64,000 nt of DNA from Thermoplasmata archaeon (GTDB taxonomy: Archaea > Thermoplasmatota > Thermoplasmata > UBA184): NCBI GenBank assembly GCA_021826525.1, contig JAKAZU010000001.1:62001-126000 (forward strand), given 5' to 3'. Shown piece after piece: positions 9,190-18,541 of the stretch. A program made the position numbers and the translations under genes. Below the pieces are notes generated by a model, which was not told the DNA's origin, did not search any database, and saw only the letters and a program-made list of their open reading frames with translations. How positions within the stretch are numbered: the first letter of the stretch is position 1; every line of letters starts with the position of its first letter.

Positions 9190-10137
9190 CTATCCCGAGG
9201 TGAGCACGGCCGAGCGGACCTTGTCCGGGTCGAGGTCGACGAGGGCGCCGAGCAGCGCGCCTTCGTTGTACGCGCTACCGCAATTGACCGAGAGCGTCCG
9301 TCCGAACGTCGTGGTCCCGCGGGACTCGTGGATGTGCCCGTGCAGGGCCAGGAGCGGGTGGTAGCGCTCCAGCGCCGCACGGACCGCGGTGCTCCCCACG
9401 TGGACCATCTCGGTCTCTCCGCCCGGGGACATCGCTTTGGTCAGGTCGGGCAGCAGTTTCGGCGCCAAGTCGAGCGGGGTCCCGAACGGCGGGACGTGGA
9501 TGTTGAAGACCGCGCGGGCCGGTTCGCGCAGGCGGCCCGCGAGATCGTCGATGCGGCGCGCGATCTGTTCTTCGGACAACTCTCGGTGGGTCTTCCACGG
9601 CGTGGGGTTGCTGTAGGGGATCGTCAGCATCTCGTGGTGGCCATCGATCGCGAGGATCTCCTGGTCCGTGAGCTCCGCGCGATCGTCGTTCGCGATCACG
9701 GACTCCATCGAGGTTAGATCGTCGTTGCCGAGGCCGATGAGCAGGCGGGTCGGCAGGTCGGCGAGGCGTTCCCGGGCCCACGCGAGCCACCGCCGAAGGT
9801 CGTCCAGCGCGAGTGCCTCGAAGGCGCGATCCGCCCGGTCCCGGTCCGCGAGGAGGTCCTCCCACTCGGCCCGGGTCGTCCGCAGCGGCAGGGTCGCCAA
9901 ATCGCGCAGGGAGGCTTCGAGGCGGGCGAGCTCTTCGGGGTTCCGCGCGGTGCGCGTCTCCCCGTCCCCCGTCACCGTCCACTCGGTCCCTTCGGAGAAC
10001 ACAGGAGTCATCGTCTTCGCGGCGACGTCCCCGCCGACGAGCAGGATGTCGGCGCGGTAGACGCGGGCCGCATTGACGAACTTCCGGAAGCACACGGCCG
10101 ATCCGTGAAGGTCCGCGACGAAGAAGATCCGCGTCAT
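9190..10137 (-). CDS. Calcineurin-like metallophosphoesterase
   Basis: A 315-residue dinuclear-metal phosphoesterase. Motifs occur in canonical order: FFVADLHGS (DxH) at the N-terminus, LLVGGDVA (GGD), IGLGNDD (GN-D/E), NIHVPPFGTPLD, and LALHGHIHES (GHxH) near residue 265, followed by VNCGS. All metal ligands are therefore present. It is the last gene of a minus-strand run nitroreductase - rdgB - phosphoesterase, 14 bp behind rdgB. The coupling with a nucleotide-pool cleaning enzyme hints at nucleotide or phosphodiester turnover, but the substrate is not evident. Confidence 0.88.
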   Translation of the reverse strand: MTRIFFVADLHGSAVCFRKFVNAARVYRADILLVGGDVAAKTMTPVFSEGTEWTVTGDGETRTARNPEELARLEASLRDLATLPLRTTRAEWEDLLADRDRADRAFEALALDDLRRWLAWARERLADLPTRLLIGLGNDDLTSMESVIANDDRAELTDQEILAIDGHHEMLTIPYSNPTPWKTHRELSEEQIARRIDDLAGRLREPARAVFNIHVPPFGTPLDLAPKLLPDLTKAMSPGGETEMVHVGSTAVRAALERYHPLLALHGHIHESRGTTTFGRTLSVNCGSAYNEGALLGALVDLDPDKVRSAVLTSG

Positions 10138-10151
10138 CGGCGGCGCTCCCT

Positions 10152-10721
10152 CTACGAGGTGGTCGTGCGACGGGCGAGGTACTCCCCGACCTTGCGGACC
10201 GCGCGCGAGCGGTGCGAGAGCCGGTTCTTCGCTGCCGGGGGGACCTGGGCGAACGTCTTCGTCCAGCCGTGCGGGACGAAGATGGGGTCGTACCCGAACC
10301 CGGCCGTGCCCCGGGCCCGAGGGGCAATGGTTCCCCGGACCGTGCCGGTGAAGATCCTCGTGCGAGATCCGACGCGGAGTCCGGCCGCCGCGCGGAACTC
10401 GGCGTCCCGCGCGCGACGACGTAGGAGCTCGAGCATCGGACCGAATCCCCAGGCCGACAGGAAGTGGGCGCTGTACACGCCCGGGAATCCGGCGAGGGAG
10501 TCGATGAAGAGCCCCGAATCCTCGACCAGGACGTTCCCGGGAATGTCCTTTACCGCGGCGAGCTTCGAGCGCACCACGGTCGAGAGATCGTCCGCTTGAG
10601 GCTCAGGGAGGCGCCGGCGCCGCCAGTGGACCCGGATGCCGTAGGGCGCCAGGATCTCCCGGACTTCGCGTGCCTTGCCCGGGTTCGTGCTGACGAACGT
10701 GAGCCGGATCACGCCGCTCAC
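10152..10721 (-). CDS. rdgB: XTP/dITP diphosphatase (HAM1/RdgB family)
   Basis: Hydrolyses non-canonical purine nucleoside triphosphates (ITP, dITP, XTP) to monophosphates, keeping them out of DNA and RNA. The 189-residue protein shows FVSTNPGKAREVREIL at the N-terminus, VLVEDSGLFIDSLAGFPGVYSA with the metal/substrate acidic residues, GTVRGTIAPRARGTAGFGYDPIFVP, and KNRLSHRSRA at the C-terminus; all are HAM1 hallmarks, and length is typical. Its start overlaps the stop of the upstream nitroreductase by 4 bp, so the two are translationally coupled. Confidence 0.95.
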   Translation of the reverse strand: MSGVIRLTFVSTNPGKAREVREILAPYGIRVHWRRRRLPEPQADDLSTVVRSKLAAVKDIPGNVLVEDSGLFIDSLAGFPGVYSAHFLSAWGFGPMLELLRRRARDAEFRAAAGLRVGSRTRIFTGTVRGTIAPRARGTAGFGYDPIFVPHGWTKTFAQVPPAAKNRLSHRSRAVRKVGEYLARRTTTS

Positions 10722-11257
10722 CAGGGATAGGAATCGTAGGCGATGATCTCGTCCGGGCTCTTCCGGCCCCCGTCCGCCTCGCCCGAACTATGCCCGTTCG
10801 GCTCGGCAGGGTATCCCATCGGGAGTACCGCGATCGGATGGACGCCCTCGGGGACCCCCAGCACGGATCGGACCTTCTCCTCGTTGAAATCCACCATCCA
10901 GTTCGTTCCGAGGCCCTCGGCTTCCGCCGCGAGTTGGAGGGAATGGATCGCGACGGCGACATCGAGCGGGTAGGCCGAAATGTAGCCTCCGATGGTGATG
11001 GGGATGTCTTCCTCGACGGCGAAGGCGACGATGATCACCGGAGCATCTCCGACGATCTTGCGCCGCGAAATCGCCTGCGTCAGAAGGCGCTTTCGTTCGT
11101 CGTCGCGCACCACGACGAACCTCCACGGTTGGAGGTTCCGTTGCGAGGGGCTCAGTCGAGCCGCTGCCAAGACGTTCTTGAGGGTCTCGGGGGGGAGCGG
11201 GCGGGGCTGGAACTGATAGGTGCTCCTCAGGGAGCGAATCGCCTCTTCGACGTCCAT
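10718..11257 (-). CDS. Nitroreductase-family FMN oxidoreductase
   Basis: A 179-residue flavoprotein of the nitroreductase superfamily, dimeric NAD(P)H-dependent reductases of nitro compounds, quinones or flavin-like substrates. Visible features are AIRSLRSTYQFQPRPLPPETLKNVL at the N-terminus, SPSQRNLQPWRFVVVRD (FMN phosphate/ring contacts), the central AVAIHSLQLAAEAEGLGTNWM helix and GVPEGVHPIAVLPMGYPAE. It is the first gene of a three-gene minus-strand operon. A TATA-like CCTATAAGG (minus strand, near 11352-11360) lies about 95 bp upstream. Its first 31 bp overlap the end of the upstream membrane-protein frame on the same strand. Confidence 0.9.
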   Translation of the reverse strand: MDVEEAIRSLRSTYQFQPRPLPPETLKNVLAAARLSPSQRNLQPWRFVVVRDDERKRLLTQAISRRKIVGDAPVIIVAFAVEEDIPITIGGYISAYPLDVAVAIHSLQLAAEAEGLGTNWMVDFNEEKVRSVLGVPEGVHPIAVLPMGYPAEPNGHSSGEADGGRKSPDEIIAYDSYPW

Positions 11258-12963
11258 GAAGTCCTTTGGAGAAGGGGGTTGAGCGAACGCTGTACGGGGG
11301 TTACCCCTCGGTGGAAGTCGGAGACATTCGACCGGTTGGAGGCCCGACCCACCTTATAGGCTTTCGCCGTCCCCGGTCGCCGCGTTGAAATCCTCGGGCG
11401 CCCGGTGCGGGGACGATCACGGCCCCCCACGCTTCCCGCGGGGACTCGCCGGCCGACGGGCGCGGAGCCGCGGCGCGGGTAACGAAGCACGCGAAGGGAG
11501 ACGAGCGCGATCCAGAGGAAGGGGGCGACGACGATGAGGCGCTCGAGCCCACCGAACCCGAATCCACTCCCGTAGTTGACCCACTGGGCCACACCTACGA
11601 TCTCGGGCCGCGCGATCAGGACCACCCAGGCGAGCGCGAAGAACCCTGAGACGAACGTGTAGATCGTCCAACCCTTCCCCCACGGCGATCGGTCCGCCGC
11701 GAGCGCCGCTCCGAATCCAATCACGGCCAGGGCCGCGAGCAGGAACGCGATCGCGGCGAAGGCGATGTGGAGTTCCAGCAGCGTGTCTTCCGGCGCGACC
11801 CCGACCCCGGCTGCCCCCATTCCGCCGATGGCGAGAAGAACGAATGCCCCGGTGGCCCATCCGTTCGGAGGGAATGCTCGGCGGACGAAGAAGGAGCCCG
11901 CGATGAGCGCGACTCCGAAGAGGACGATCGCATAATTGAACGCGGGCCACCACGGGGAAACCGGCCAGGGAAAGTGAACGGAGAGGTAACTGTCGTAGGG
12001 CGGGTTACCGGTGGCGTATCCGGCGCTGCCGAGGGCGCTGATCGGGTTCGTTAGGAGATTGTAGCAGCCTCCGAAGTTCGAGCACGGATAGGCGAGCTGG
12101 GCCGCGATCATTACCCCGACGAAGGAAACGAGCCCGAGCAGCCACGTGAGGGCGCCGTAGATCTCCCACGAGCTCGACGATAGCGGGTGACGGACCTCCG
12201 ATGGGGTCGGGCCGTGTTCTCGAGGACGGCGCAGTACCCGGATCGCGACGGCGGCCACCCACACGAGCGGGGCGACGACGATCATCCGCTCCACGCCGCC
12301 GTAGCCGAAGCCGCTGCCGAAGACCGGCCACGCGGCGAGGACCCCGAACGAGGGAAGGACGAGCGCGATCATCCAGGCGAGCGAAAACAGGCCCGACGCG
12401 ATGGTATAGGTCGACCAGGCCCGACTCCAGGACCGATGACCCACCCACGAGATTCCGATGAGAAGCGTAGCGAGGCCGGCCCCTAGGAAGGTGATCAAGG
12501 CGAAGGCAGAGTGTACCGCGAGGAGGGTGTCCTCCGGCACTACTCCCACCCCGGCCGCGCTGAGCCCCGAGAGGGCGAGGAGCCCAAGCCCCACCTCGGC
12601 TAGCCTCGAGCGAGGGAAGGCCCGGAACATGAGCAGTGTGCCGGCGAAGAGGAATGTTCCGAGGGCGAAGATCGAGTAGTTGAAGACCGGCCACAGGTAG
12701 GAGAAGGGCCAAGGATACGCCACCCCTTGGTAGGAAAAGGTCGGGGGGTTACCCAGAAAACCACCGCTCCCCAGATTGCTGATCGGATCGGTGAATAGAT
12801 TGTAACAACCCCCGTGGTTGGCGCATCCGTACGCCGCTTGGACCACGAAGAGCGCGACCGCGAATTGAACGATCCCGATGAGCCAGAGCCATGCTCCGTA
12901 GGTCGCCCACACGCTCTCGGCCGGCGCACCCGGGGCGGCGGTGGAAGCCGCAGGACCGCTCAT
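11227..12963 (-). CDS. Tandem-duplicated DUF998-like membrane protein
   Basis: A 578-residue polytopic membrane protein made of two homologous halves (about residues 20-255 and 270-500). Each half starts YGA-W-LIG, contains the near-identical extracytoplasmic motif GGCYNL.T.PIS.LGS, then VFNY/AFNY, VGV.PEDTLL and GSGFGYGG/GSGFGFGG.ER. The overall pattern, about six helices per unit, resembles DUF998-type proteins of unknown function. The last ~75 residues are basic and low-complexity and may be run-through sequence, since the frame overlaps the nitroreductase start by 31 bp. The paired Cys in each half could form disulfides outside the cell. Confidence 0.7.
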   Translation of the reverse strand: MSGPAASTAAPGAPAESVWATYGAWLWLIGIVQFAVALFVVQAAYGCANHGGCYNLFTDPISNLGSGGFLGNPPTFSYQGVAYPWPFSYLWPVFNYSIFALGTFLFAGTLLMFRAFPRSRLAEVGLGLLALSGLSAAGVGVVPEDTLLAVHSAFALITFLGAGLATLLIGISWVGHRSWSRAWSTYTIASGLFSLAWMIALVLPSFGVLAAWPVFGSGFGYGGVERMIVVAPLVWVAAVAIRVLRRPREHGPTPSEVRHPLSSSSWEIYGALTWLLGLVSFVGVMIAAQLAYPCSNFGGCYNLLTNPISALGSAGYATGNPPYDSYLSVHFPWPVSPWWPAFNYAIVLFGVALIAGSFFVRRAFPPNGWATGAFVLLAIGGMGAAGVGVAPEDTLLELHIAFAAIAFLLAALAVIGFGAALAADRSPWGKGWTIYTFVSGFFALAWVVLIARPEIVGVAQWVNYGSGFGFGGLERLIVVAPFLWIALVSLRVLRYPRRGSAPVGRRVPAGSVGGRDRPRTGRPRISTRRPGTAKAYKVGRASNRSNVSDFHRGVTPVQRSLNPLLQRTSWTSKRRFAP

Positions 12964-13089
12964 TCAACCCGGGCGCCTTACTGCCGCGCAGCACAAGAAG
13001 CCGAGGGGCTCGAGGGACGCGCGCCCGATCGGGTTTTCCGCGGCTCTACCGCCGGTACCACCGAGCTCCCTTCCGCTCGGACCATACGG

Positions 13090-13097
13090 TTAAATAT
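13090..13097 (+). promoter_or_regulatory. TATA box of the smc operon
   Basis: TTAAATAT lies in GC-rich DNA; archaeal spacing predicts transcription from about 13119. That is downstream of the ATG at 13112 and so supports the later SMC start at 13199. Confidence 0.6.
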
Positions 13098-13198
13098 GGC
13101 GGACAGGGCTGATGAACTCCCGCCGACAATTGTCTGACAAACAGGCAACCGGGTTCGGCGGACGCGAGAACCGTGCGCTCACACAGGGAGAACGAAGG

Positions 13199-16100
13199 AT
13201 GCACCTAAAGCGTCTCAAACTGCGGAACTTCAAGTCGTTCGCCGGTGCGACCGAGATCCCGTTCGAGCCAGGGCTCACGGGCGTCGCCGGGCCGAACGGG
13301 ATGGGCAAGTCGAACATCTCGGACGCGATCTTGTTCGTGCTGGGGCCGACGAGCTCGAAGGCGCTGCGGGCCGAACGCCTAACGCACCTATTCTTCAACG
13401 GCGGTTCCTCGAAGAAGCCGGCCACCGAGTGCGAAGTCAGCCTCGTGTTCGACAATGCGGACAAGATGCTGCCCGTCGATTCCCCGGAGGTCGAGATCAC
13501 CCGGTACGTCAAGCTCGCACCGAGCGACCCGGACGGCTACTACTCCTACTTCTACGTCAATGGAAAGCGCACGACCCAAGGGGAGATCGACTCGATCCTA
13601 TCGCACGCGCGTCTGTCCGGCGATGGCTACAACATGGTCCAGCAGGGGGACGTGAACCGGATCGTCGGCATGGGCCCCGTCCCTCGCCGGGCGCTTCTCG
13701 AGCACCTCGCCGGTATCTCTCAGTTCGACGAAGAGCTCGCACGGGCGGAGACGAAGCGCACCGACCTCGATGCGAACTTGGACCGGATCCGTACGATTCT
13801 GACTGAGGTGAAGAGCCATCTTTCTTCCCTGGAGGAGCAGCGCTCTCAGGCGCTCCAGTACCGGCAGGTCCAGGAGGAAAAGCGGCGCAACGAAGCGCGT
13901 CTTGCCCGGGCCGACCACCTGATGGCCAACAAGGAGGCCGAGACGTGCCGTGCCCAGGTAGAAAGCTCGCGCGCGGAGATCGAGCGGTTGTCCCAAGAGC
14001 ACCAGCGACTCACGGGGGAGAAGGACTCCCTCTCGGCGCAGATCGAGCAGCTCAACCAGGAGATCGCGAAAGCCGGAGGAGAGGAAGCGAAGAAGTTCCG
14101 CGCGGAGTTGGACGAGAAGACCCTCGCCCACGCCCGGCTCCAATCCGGCCTCGAACACGCGGAGGAGTCCCTCCAGGACCTCCGAACGACGGTGGAAGAG
14201 CTGACTCGCCAGATCGCCGCGGACGACAAGGAGCTCGCGCGGTACTTGGCCGACGAGACCCAGCGAGCCGAGGCGCTCACCGCGGCGACCGCCCAAGGCG
14301 AGGAGGCCACGAGGACGCTCTCCGAACTGACCGGGGGCTCCGATCACTCTCAGAAGAAGCTCGCGGGCGCCCGCAAGCGCCAGCTCGAGCTAGAACGGCA
14401 GCAGACGGACAAGCAGACGGCTTGGAAGGCGGCGATCGAGAAGCGCGAGGCCGCGAAGGCCGCGGTGGAGGCCGCCGAGCGAGCGCGCGCTCAGGCCGAG
14501 GACGATCAACGGGCGCGCAGCGTGGAAGTGAAGGATCTCGAGCTTCGCGTGCGCGAGGCCGGGTCCGGAACCGGCAAGGGTGCGTCGACCGGCGACCTAC
14601 AAAAGGAGCTGTTCCAGCTCAAGAACAAGGAGAAGATGCTCACGGCCGAGTCCGACCGCCTCGGCCGGGAGCTCCTCGAAGCGAATCGCCAGTACATGGC
14701 GCTCGACGCCCGGCTAAAGGTCCGGGCCGAATCGGGCCGGGCGGGGGCGTACACCGCCGTCGATTACATCGTCTCTCAGCGCAATCTCGGCAAGATATCG
14801 GGGATTCGCGGGACCGTCGAGGAGCTCGCGCATTACGATCCGAAGTATCAGACCGCGCTCGAGGTGGCCGCCGGCGCCCGCCTCCAAGCGATCGTGGTCG
14901 AGAACGACCAGATCGCCGAGGATTGCATCAAGCTCCTGCGATCGGAGAACCGAGGGCGGGCGACCTTTCTGCCGCTCAACAGGATCCTTCCTAACCGTCC
15001 GAAGGGCAAGTCCCTGATCTCCGCTCAGGCCCCCGGATCGGTCGGATTCGCGCTCGACCTCGTGAAATTTGACGAGGAGCTCCGCCCGGCGTTCTGGTAC
15101 GTCTTCGGAGAGACCGTCGTCTTCGACGATCTCCCGCACGCGCGAGCCCAAATGGGGGGGGTCCGGCTCGTGACCATGGCCGGCGACCTCATCGAGGCGA
15201 CCGGTGCGATGACCGGCGGGTCGTTCGATAGATCGAAGTCCGGTCGCTCGCACGAGACCGCGGCGGAACTGAAGCGCCTCGGCGAGGAGGTAACGACCAA
15301 GAGCGCGGCCGAGAACGCCGCGCGGGCCGAGCTCGCCAAGGTGGTGGAGCGGGTCCGGGAGATCTCGACCGAGCTATCCACGCGTTCGATCGAGGCGAGC
15401 GCCCACGCGTCGAACCGTCAGGTCCTGGATCGGGAGCTCGCCCAAGCGCACCAGCGTCTCAACGAAGCGACCCAGCGTATCCGTGCGGCGGCGGACGACC
15501 ACTCGGCATCCTCGAGGTCGCTCGCGGAGGCCGAGTCGCTCGTGGCATCGCTCAACCAGGAGCTCGAAGCTCTCACGGCGCAGGTCGCGGCGTCCCGCGA
15601 AGAGTTCTTGAGCCACCTTCCGAGCCAAGCCTCCCAGCGCATCCGCGAGCTGCAGGAGGTCGTCCAAGCGTCGACCGACAGCCGCGTGCGCCTCAGCGGA
15701 GAGCTCGAGTCGATCCGCACCTCCATCGCCGCGCTCCGCCAGCGGCTGGCCGAGGAACGGTCGCGCCTCGCGACCGGCCAGAAGGACATCGCCGCGCGCA
15801 CGAAGGAGATCGAACGCGCTCGCAAGACGGTCGCCCAGGCAAAGGCGGCGGTCGAGGCCCTCAAGCAGGTGGAAGAGCAGCAAGGCTCTGCGGCGCGGGA
15901 GCTACAGGATTCGAAGCACGCCCTGGACGGGCGTCTGGTCACCCTCATCGAGAAGCTCGCCGCGGTCTCGAGCCAGCTCGAGACCCGACGTTCGATGCTC
16001 GGGCAGGAAGAGACGCGCGTGCAAGTCGCCGAGCAGCGGCTGGCCGAAATCACCGAGGCGCTGCGCGAGTTCCCCGAGCCAGAACCGGACGAGAAGCCGA

Positions 16101-16864
16101 TCCCGGTGGACGAGTTGAAGCGCACGATCGCCACGCTCGAGGCACAGCTGACCGCCATGGGCTCCGTCAACCTGAGGGCCCTCGAGGAGTTCGACCAGGA
16201 AAAGGCGCGGGTCGACGAGTTCGAGAGCGAGGTCGCCCGGCTCACGACCGAGAAGACCGAGCTCGTGAAGCTCGTGACCGAGATCGAGGAGAAGAAGCGC
16301 GCGAAGGTTTCCGCGGTCGTCGGCCAGGTCAACGACTATTATTCCGAGGTCTACCGCGAGCTCTCGGGCGGGGGCCTGGGGAGCTTGGCGCTCGAGAACG
16401 AGAAGGACCCCTTGGCCGGAGGCCTGCTCATCCATGCGCAGCCCGTCGGTAAGACGGTCCACCGGCTCGAGGCGCTCTCGGGCGGAGAGAAATCGCTCGC
16501 CAGCCTTGCCTTCATCCTCGCCCTGCAGCGCTACGATCCCAGTCCGCTCTACGTGTTCGACGAGGTCGACCAGAGCCTGGACGGTCTCAACGCCGAGTAC
16601 GTCGGACGGATGCTCGCTCGGAATGCCGAGCGGGCGCAGTTCGTCGTGATCTCCTTGCGTAAGGTGACCCTGAAGTTCGCCCACCGTCTCTACGGCGTGA
16701 CGATGCGGGGCGACGGCTGCTCGCGCGTCGTGGGGCTGCGCCTGGACGACATCCGCGACGTCGACGAGAAGGGCTCCGAGCCGACCCGCGGCCGCGCCGG
16801 ACCCGCTCCAACGTCCCCGAACGTTCCGACCGGGCCGACCGTGTCGGTCCCGGGGGCGCGATGA
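13199..16864 (+). CDS. smc: Chromosome segregation ATPase SMC
   Basis: Core ATPase of the SMC-ScpAB condensin that organises and segregates the chromosome. It has 1221 residues from the chosen ATG: Walker A GPNGMGKSN at residues 31-39, a long coiled coil, a hinge near the middle (GKISGIRGTVEELAHYDPKYQ through GRATFLPLNRI), a returning coiled coil, then the ABC signature LSGGEKSLAS and Walker B LYVFDEVDQS close to the C-terminus. I prefer 13199 to the in-frame ATG at 13112 because a GGGAG / GAAGG purine stretch precedes it, the product begins with canonical MHLKRLKLRNFKSF, and the TATA box at 13090 would start transcription after 13112. It is followed by scpA with a 4-bp overlap. Confidence 0.97.
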   Translation: MHLKRLKLRNFKSFAGATEIPFEPGLTGVAGPNGMGKSNISDAILFVLGPTSSKALRAERLTHLFFNGGSSKKPATECEVSLVFDNADKMLPVDSPEVEITRYVKLAPSDPDGYYSYFYVNGKRTTQGEIDSILSHARLSGDGYNMVQQGDVNRIVGMGPVPRRALLEHLAGISQFDEELARAETKRTDLDANLDRIRTILTEVKSHLSSLEEQRSQALQYRQVQEEKRRNEARLARADHLMANKEAETCRAQVESSRAEIERLSQEHQRLTGEKDSLSAQIEQLNQEIAKAGGEEAKKFRAELDEKTLAHARLQSGLEHAEESLQDLRTTVEELTRQIAADDKELARYLADETQRAEALTAATAQGEEATRTLSELTGGSDHSQKKLAGARKRQLELERQQTDKQTAWKAAIEKREAAKAAVEAAERARAQAEDDQRARSVEVKDLELRVREAGSGTGKGASTGDLQKELFQLKNKEKMLTAESDRLGRELLEANRQYMALDARLKVRAESGRAGAYTAVDYIVSQRNLGKISGIRGTVEELAHYDPKYQTALEVAAGARLQAIVVENDQIAEDCIKLLRSENRGRATFLPLNRILPNRPKGKSLISAQAPGSVGFALDLVKFDEELRPAFWYVFGETVVFDDLPHARAQMGGVRLVTMAGDLIEATGAMTGGSFDRSKSGRSHETAAELKRLGEEVTTKSAAENAARAELAKVVERVREISTELSTRSIEASAHASNRQVLDRELAQAHQRLNEATQRIRAAADDHSASSRSLAEAESLVASLNQELEALTAQVAASREEFLSHLPSQASQRIRELQEVVQASTDSRVRLSGELESIRTSIAALRQRLAEERSRLATGQKDIAARTKEIERARKTVAQAKAAVEALKQVEEQQGSAARELQDSKHALDGRLVTLIEKLAAVSSQLETRRSMLGQEETRVQVAEQRLAEITEALREFPEPEPDEKPIPVDELKRTIATLEAQLTAMGSVNLRALEEFDQEKARVDEFESEVARLTTEKTELVKLVTEIEEKKRAKVSAVVGQVNDYYSEVYRELSGGGLGSLALENEKDPLAGGLLIHAQPVGKTVHRLEALSGGEKSLASLAFILALQRYDPSPLYVFDEVDQSLDGLNAEYVGRMLARNAERAQFVVISLRKVTLKFAHRLYGVTMRGDGCSRVVGLRLDDIRDVDEKGSEPTRGRAGPAPTSPNVPTGPTVSVPGAR

Positions 16865-17850
16865 CGATCTCCGAGACCGAGGCGCGCAGCCTCGGAGGGA
16901 CCCCGACCCCGCCCGGGAGCACGTCGGCCGTTCCACGGGAGGCGGCGGAAAAGGTACTCAACTACCTCGTCTTCCACCGCTCCTTGATCGGGGAGGAGGA
17001 AGCGTCGAACTCGTTGCTCGACCGGTACCTGAGCCTCGTTCAGAACCTGGAGGAAGGGGTCCACGTCGTGATCACGGACCCGTTCCAGAAGGCGACGGCG
17101 ATGCTCTTCGAGCTCGTGCTCGCCGAGTCGTTCGATCCGTGGGAGATCGACCTCGTCAAGTTCACCCAGACGTACGTCGAGCGGGTGCACGAGGAGGCGT
17201 CCCTCGACTTCCCCGTCGCGGGACGCTTGCTTTCGATGGCCTGGAACATCCTCTATCTCCAGTCGGAGGAAGTCCTCCACCACCGCGAGCTGCCGCCCGA
17301 GGGGGACCTCGCGGGCCTGGACGCCCCCGCACTCGATCCGTCCTCGGAGACCTACCTCGACATGCTCGACACTCCGGAGTCGGTCGACGTCACCTCCACG
17401 ATCCTGGACGATGCCACCTCCTCTCCGCTGCTCGAGATGGTCCGCCATCCCGAGACGCGGCCGGTCAGCCTGCTCGAGCTCGTCCGCGCGTTCGACGAGG
17501 CGGAGACGGAGGCCCGCGCCTCGGCCCGCATCCAGGAGCTCCGCGAGCGGCTCCGGGAGGAGCAGCGCGCTCCCCCCGAGGTCCTGGTCCACGGCGACAT
17601 CCCCGAGCAGGATGTGGAAGCGGTCTGGGCCGGAGTGCTCCGCCATCCCAAGGACGAGCCGTTTCCCTTCCTCGACATCTGGAAGGAGTCGAGCGGGCGG
17701 AGCCGGTTGGTCGCGCTGTTCCTCGCCTCTCTCTACCTCGCGCGCGAGCAGTCGATCCACTTCGAACAGGAACGGCTCCTCGAGACGCCGATCCTCCTCA
17801 TTCGAAAGGTCGACGAGCGGCACCCGGTGATCGAAGAGGAGGCGTCCTAG
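16861..17850 (+). CDS. scpA: Segregation and condensation protein A (kleisin)
   Basis: The kleisin subunit that bridges SMC heads and binds ScpB. It has 329 residues and starts in an ATGA overlap with the smc stop. Features are LNYLVFHRSLIGEEEA and DPWEIDLVKFTQTYVERV (the ScpA 'fdpwdIDl' element), an acidic linker, then a C-terminal winged-helix region with FPFLDIWKESSGRSRLVALFLASLYLARE, which contacts the SMC head. Slightly longer than bacterial ScpA (~250) because of the acidic middle. The smc-scpA-scpB order is itself diagnostic. Confidence 0.94.
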   Translation: MTISETEARSLGGTPTPPGSTSAVPREAAEKVLNYLVFHRSLIGEEEASNSLLDRYLSLVQNLEEGVHVVITDPFQKATAMLFELVLAESFDPWEIDLVKFTQTYVERVHEEASLDFPVAGRLLSMAWNILYLQSEEVLHHRELPPEGDLAGLDAPALDPSSETYLDMLDTPESVDVTSTILDDATSSPLLEMVRHPETRPVSLLELVRAFDEAETEARASARIQELRERLREEQRAPPEVLVHGDIPEQDVEAVWAGVLRHPKDEPFPFLDIWKESSGRSRLVALFLASLYLAREQSIHFEQERLLETPILLIRKVDERHPVIEEEAS

Positions 17851-18486
17851 ATGCCGAGCAAGGTCGACCGCGTGGTCCTCCAGGTCGAGGCCGTCCTGTT
17901 CGCGAGCGGAAGGCCGCTCAGCGTGAGCGAGCTCACGGAAGCAATCGGGGCGGGCGACCATCGGGTGGTCCAGCACGCCGTGCGGACCCTGGTCGGGGCG
18001 TACGAGCACCGCCAGTCCGCGCTCGAAGTCCGACGCGTCGGAGATCGCTACGCCCTCCAGCTTTGCGAGGAATACGTCCCGGTCGTCCAAGCCGTGACGC
18101 CGGTCGAGATGGCGCCCCGGACCCTCAAGACCCTCACGCTGATCGCCTACCACCAGCCGATCCTGCAGAGCCACCTCGTCCGGATGACCGGTGACTCGGC
18201 CTACGAAGAGGTCCAGCGCCTGCGCGGGATGGGACTCATCCACACCGAACCCAAAGGCTCGACCCTCGAGCTGGCGACGAGCCGGAGGTTCGCCGAGTAC
18301 TTCGGCATCGGCTCGACCAAGCCACAGGAGATCCGAAAGTTCCTCGAGTCGAAGCTCGGCATCGCGTCGACTCCGCCGGGCCCCGAGACCCCCACCGCGG
18401 CGGTAGCGCCCTCGAGCCCTTCGAGTGAGGCCGCGCCGGGCGAGAGTCCGCCCGCCCCCGAAGAACCACCGGCGCCTCCCGCATGA
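17851..18486 (+). CDS. scpB: Segregation and condensation protein B
   Basis: A 211-residue dimeric winged-helix protein that completes the SMC-ScpAB complex. The N-terminal VEAVLFASGRPLSVSELTEAIG and second domain LKTLTLIAYHQPILQSHLVRMTG with RRFAEYFGI are characteristic. The start ATG immediately follows the scpA stop (TAGATG, 0-bp gap). The last ~35 residues are Pro/Ala/Glu-rich and probably disordered. Confidence 0.95.
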   Translation: MPSKVDRVVLQVEAVLFASGRPLSVSELTEAIGAGDHRVVQHAVRTLVGAYEHRQSALEVRRVGDRYALQLCEEYVPVVQAVTPVEMAPRTLKTLTLIAYHQPILQSHLVRMTGDSAYEEVQRLRGMGLIHTEPKGSTLELATSRRFAEYFGIGSTKPQEIRKFLESKLGIASTPPGPETPTAAVAPSSPSSEAAPGESPPAPEEPPAPPA

Positions 18487-18512
18487 GCGCCCGGACGTCC
18501 GTCGCGTCGACC

Positions 18513-18518
18513 ATTAAT
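18513..18518 (+). promoter_or_regulatory. TATA box for the HIT gene
   Basis: ATTAAT centred 27 bp before the ATG at 18542 implies a leaderless transcript that separates the HIT gene from the scp operon. Confidence 0.55.
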
Positions 18519-18541
18519 CCTCGGAGCGTCTCGGCGGCCCG

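Noticed and set aside
12964..13110. Origin of replication near the smc promoter
   Set aside because: Only one TATA-sized AT patch; no repeated origin-recognition boxes seen.
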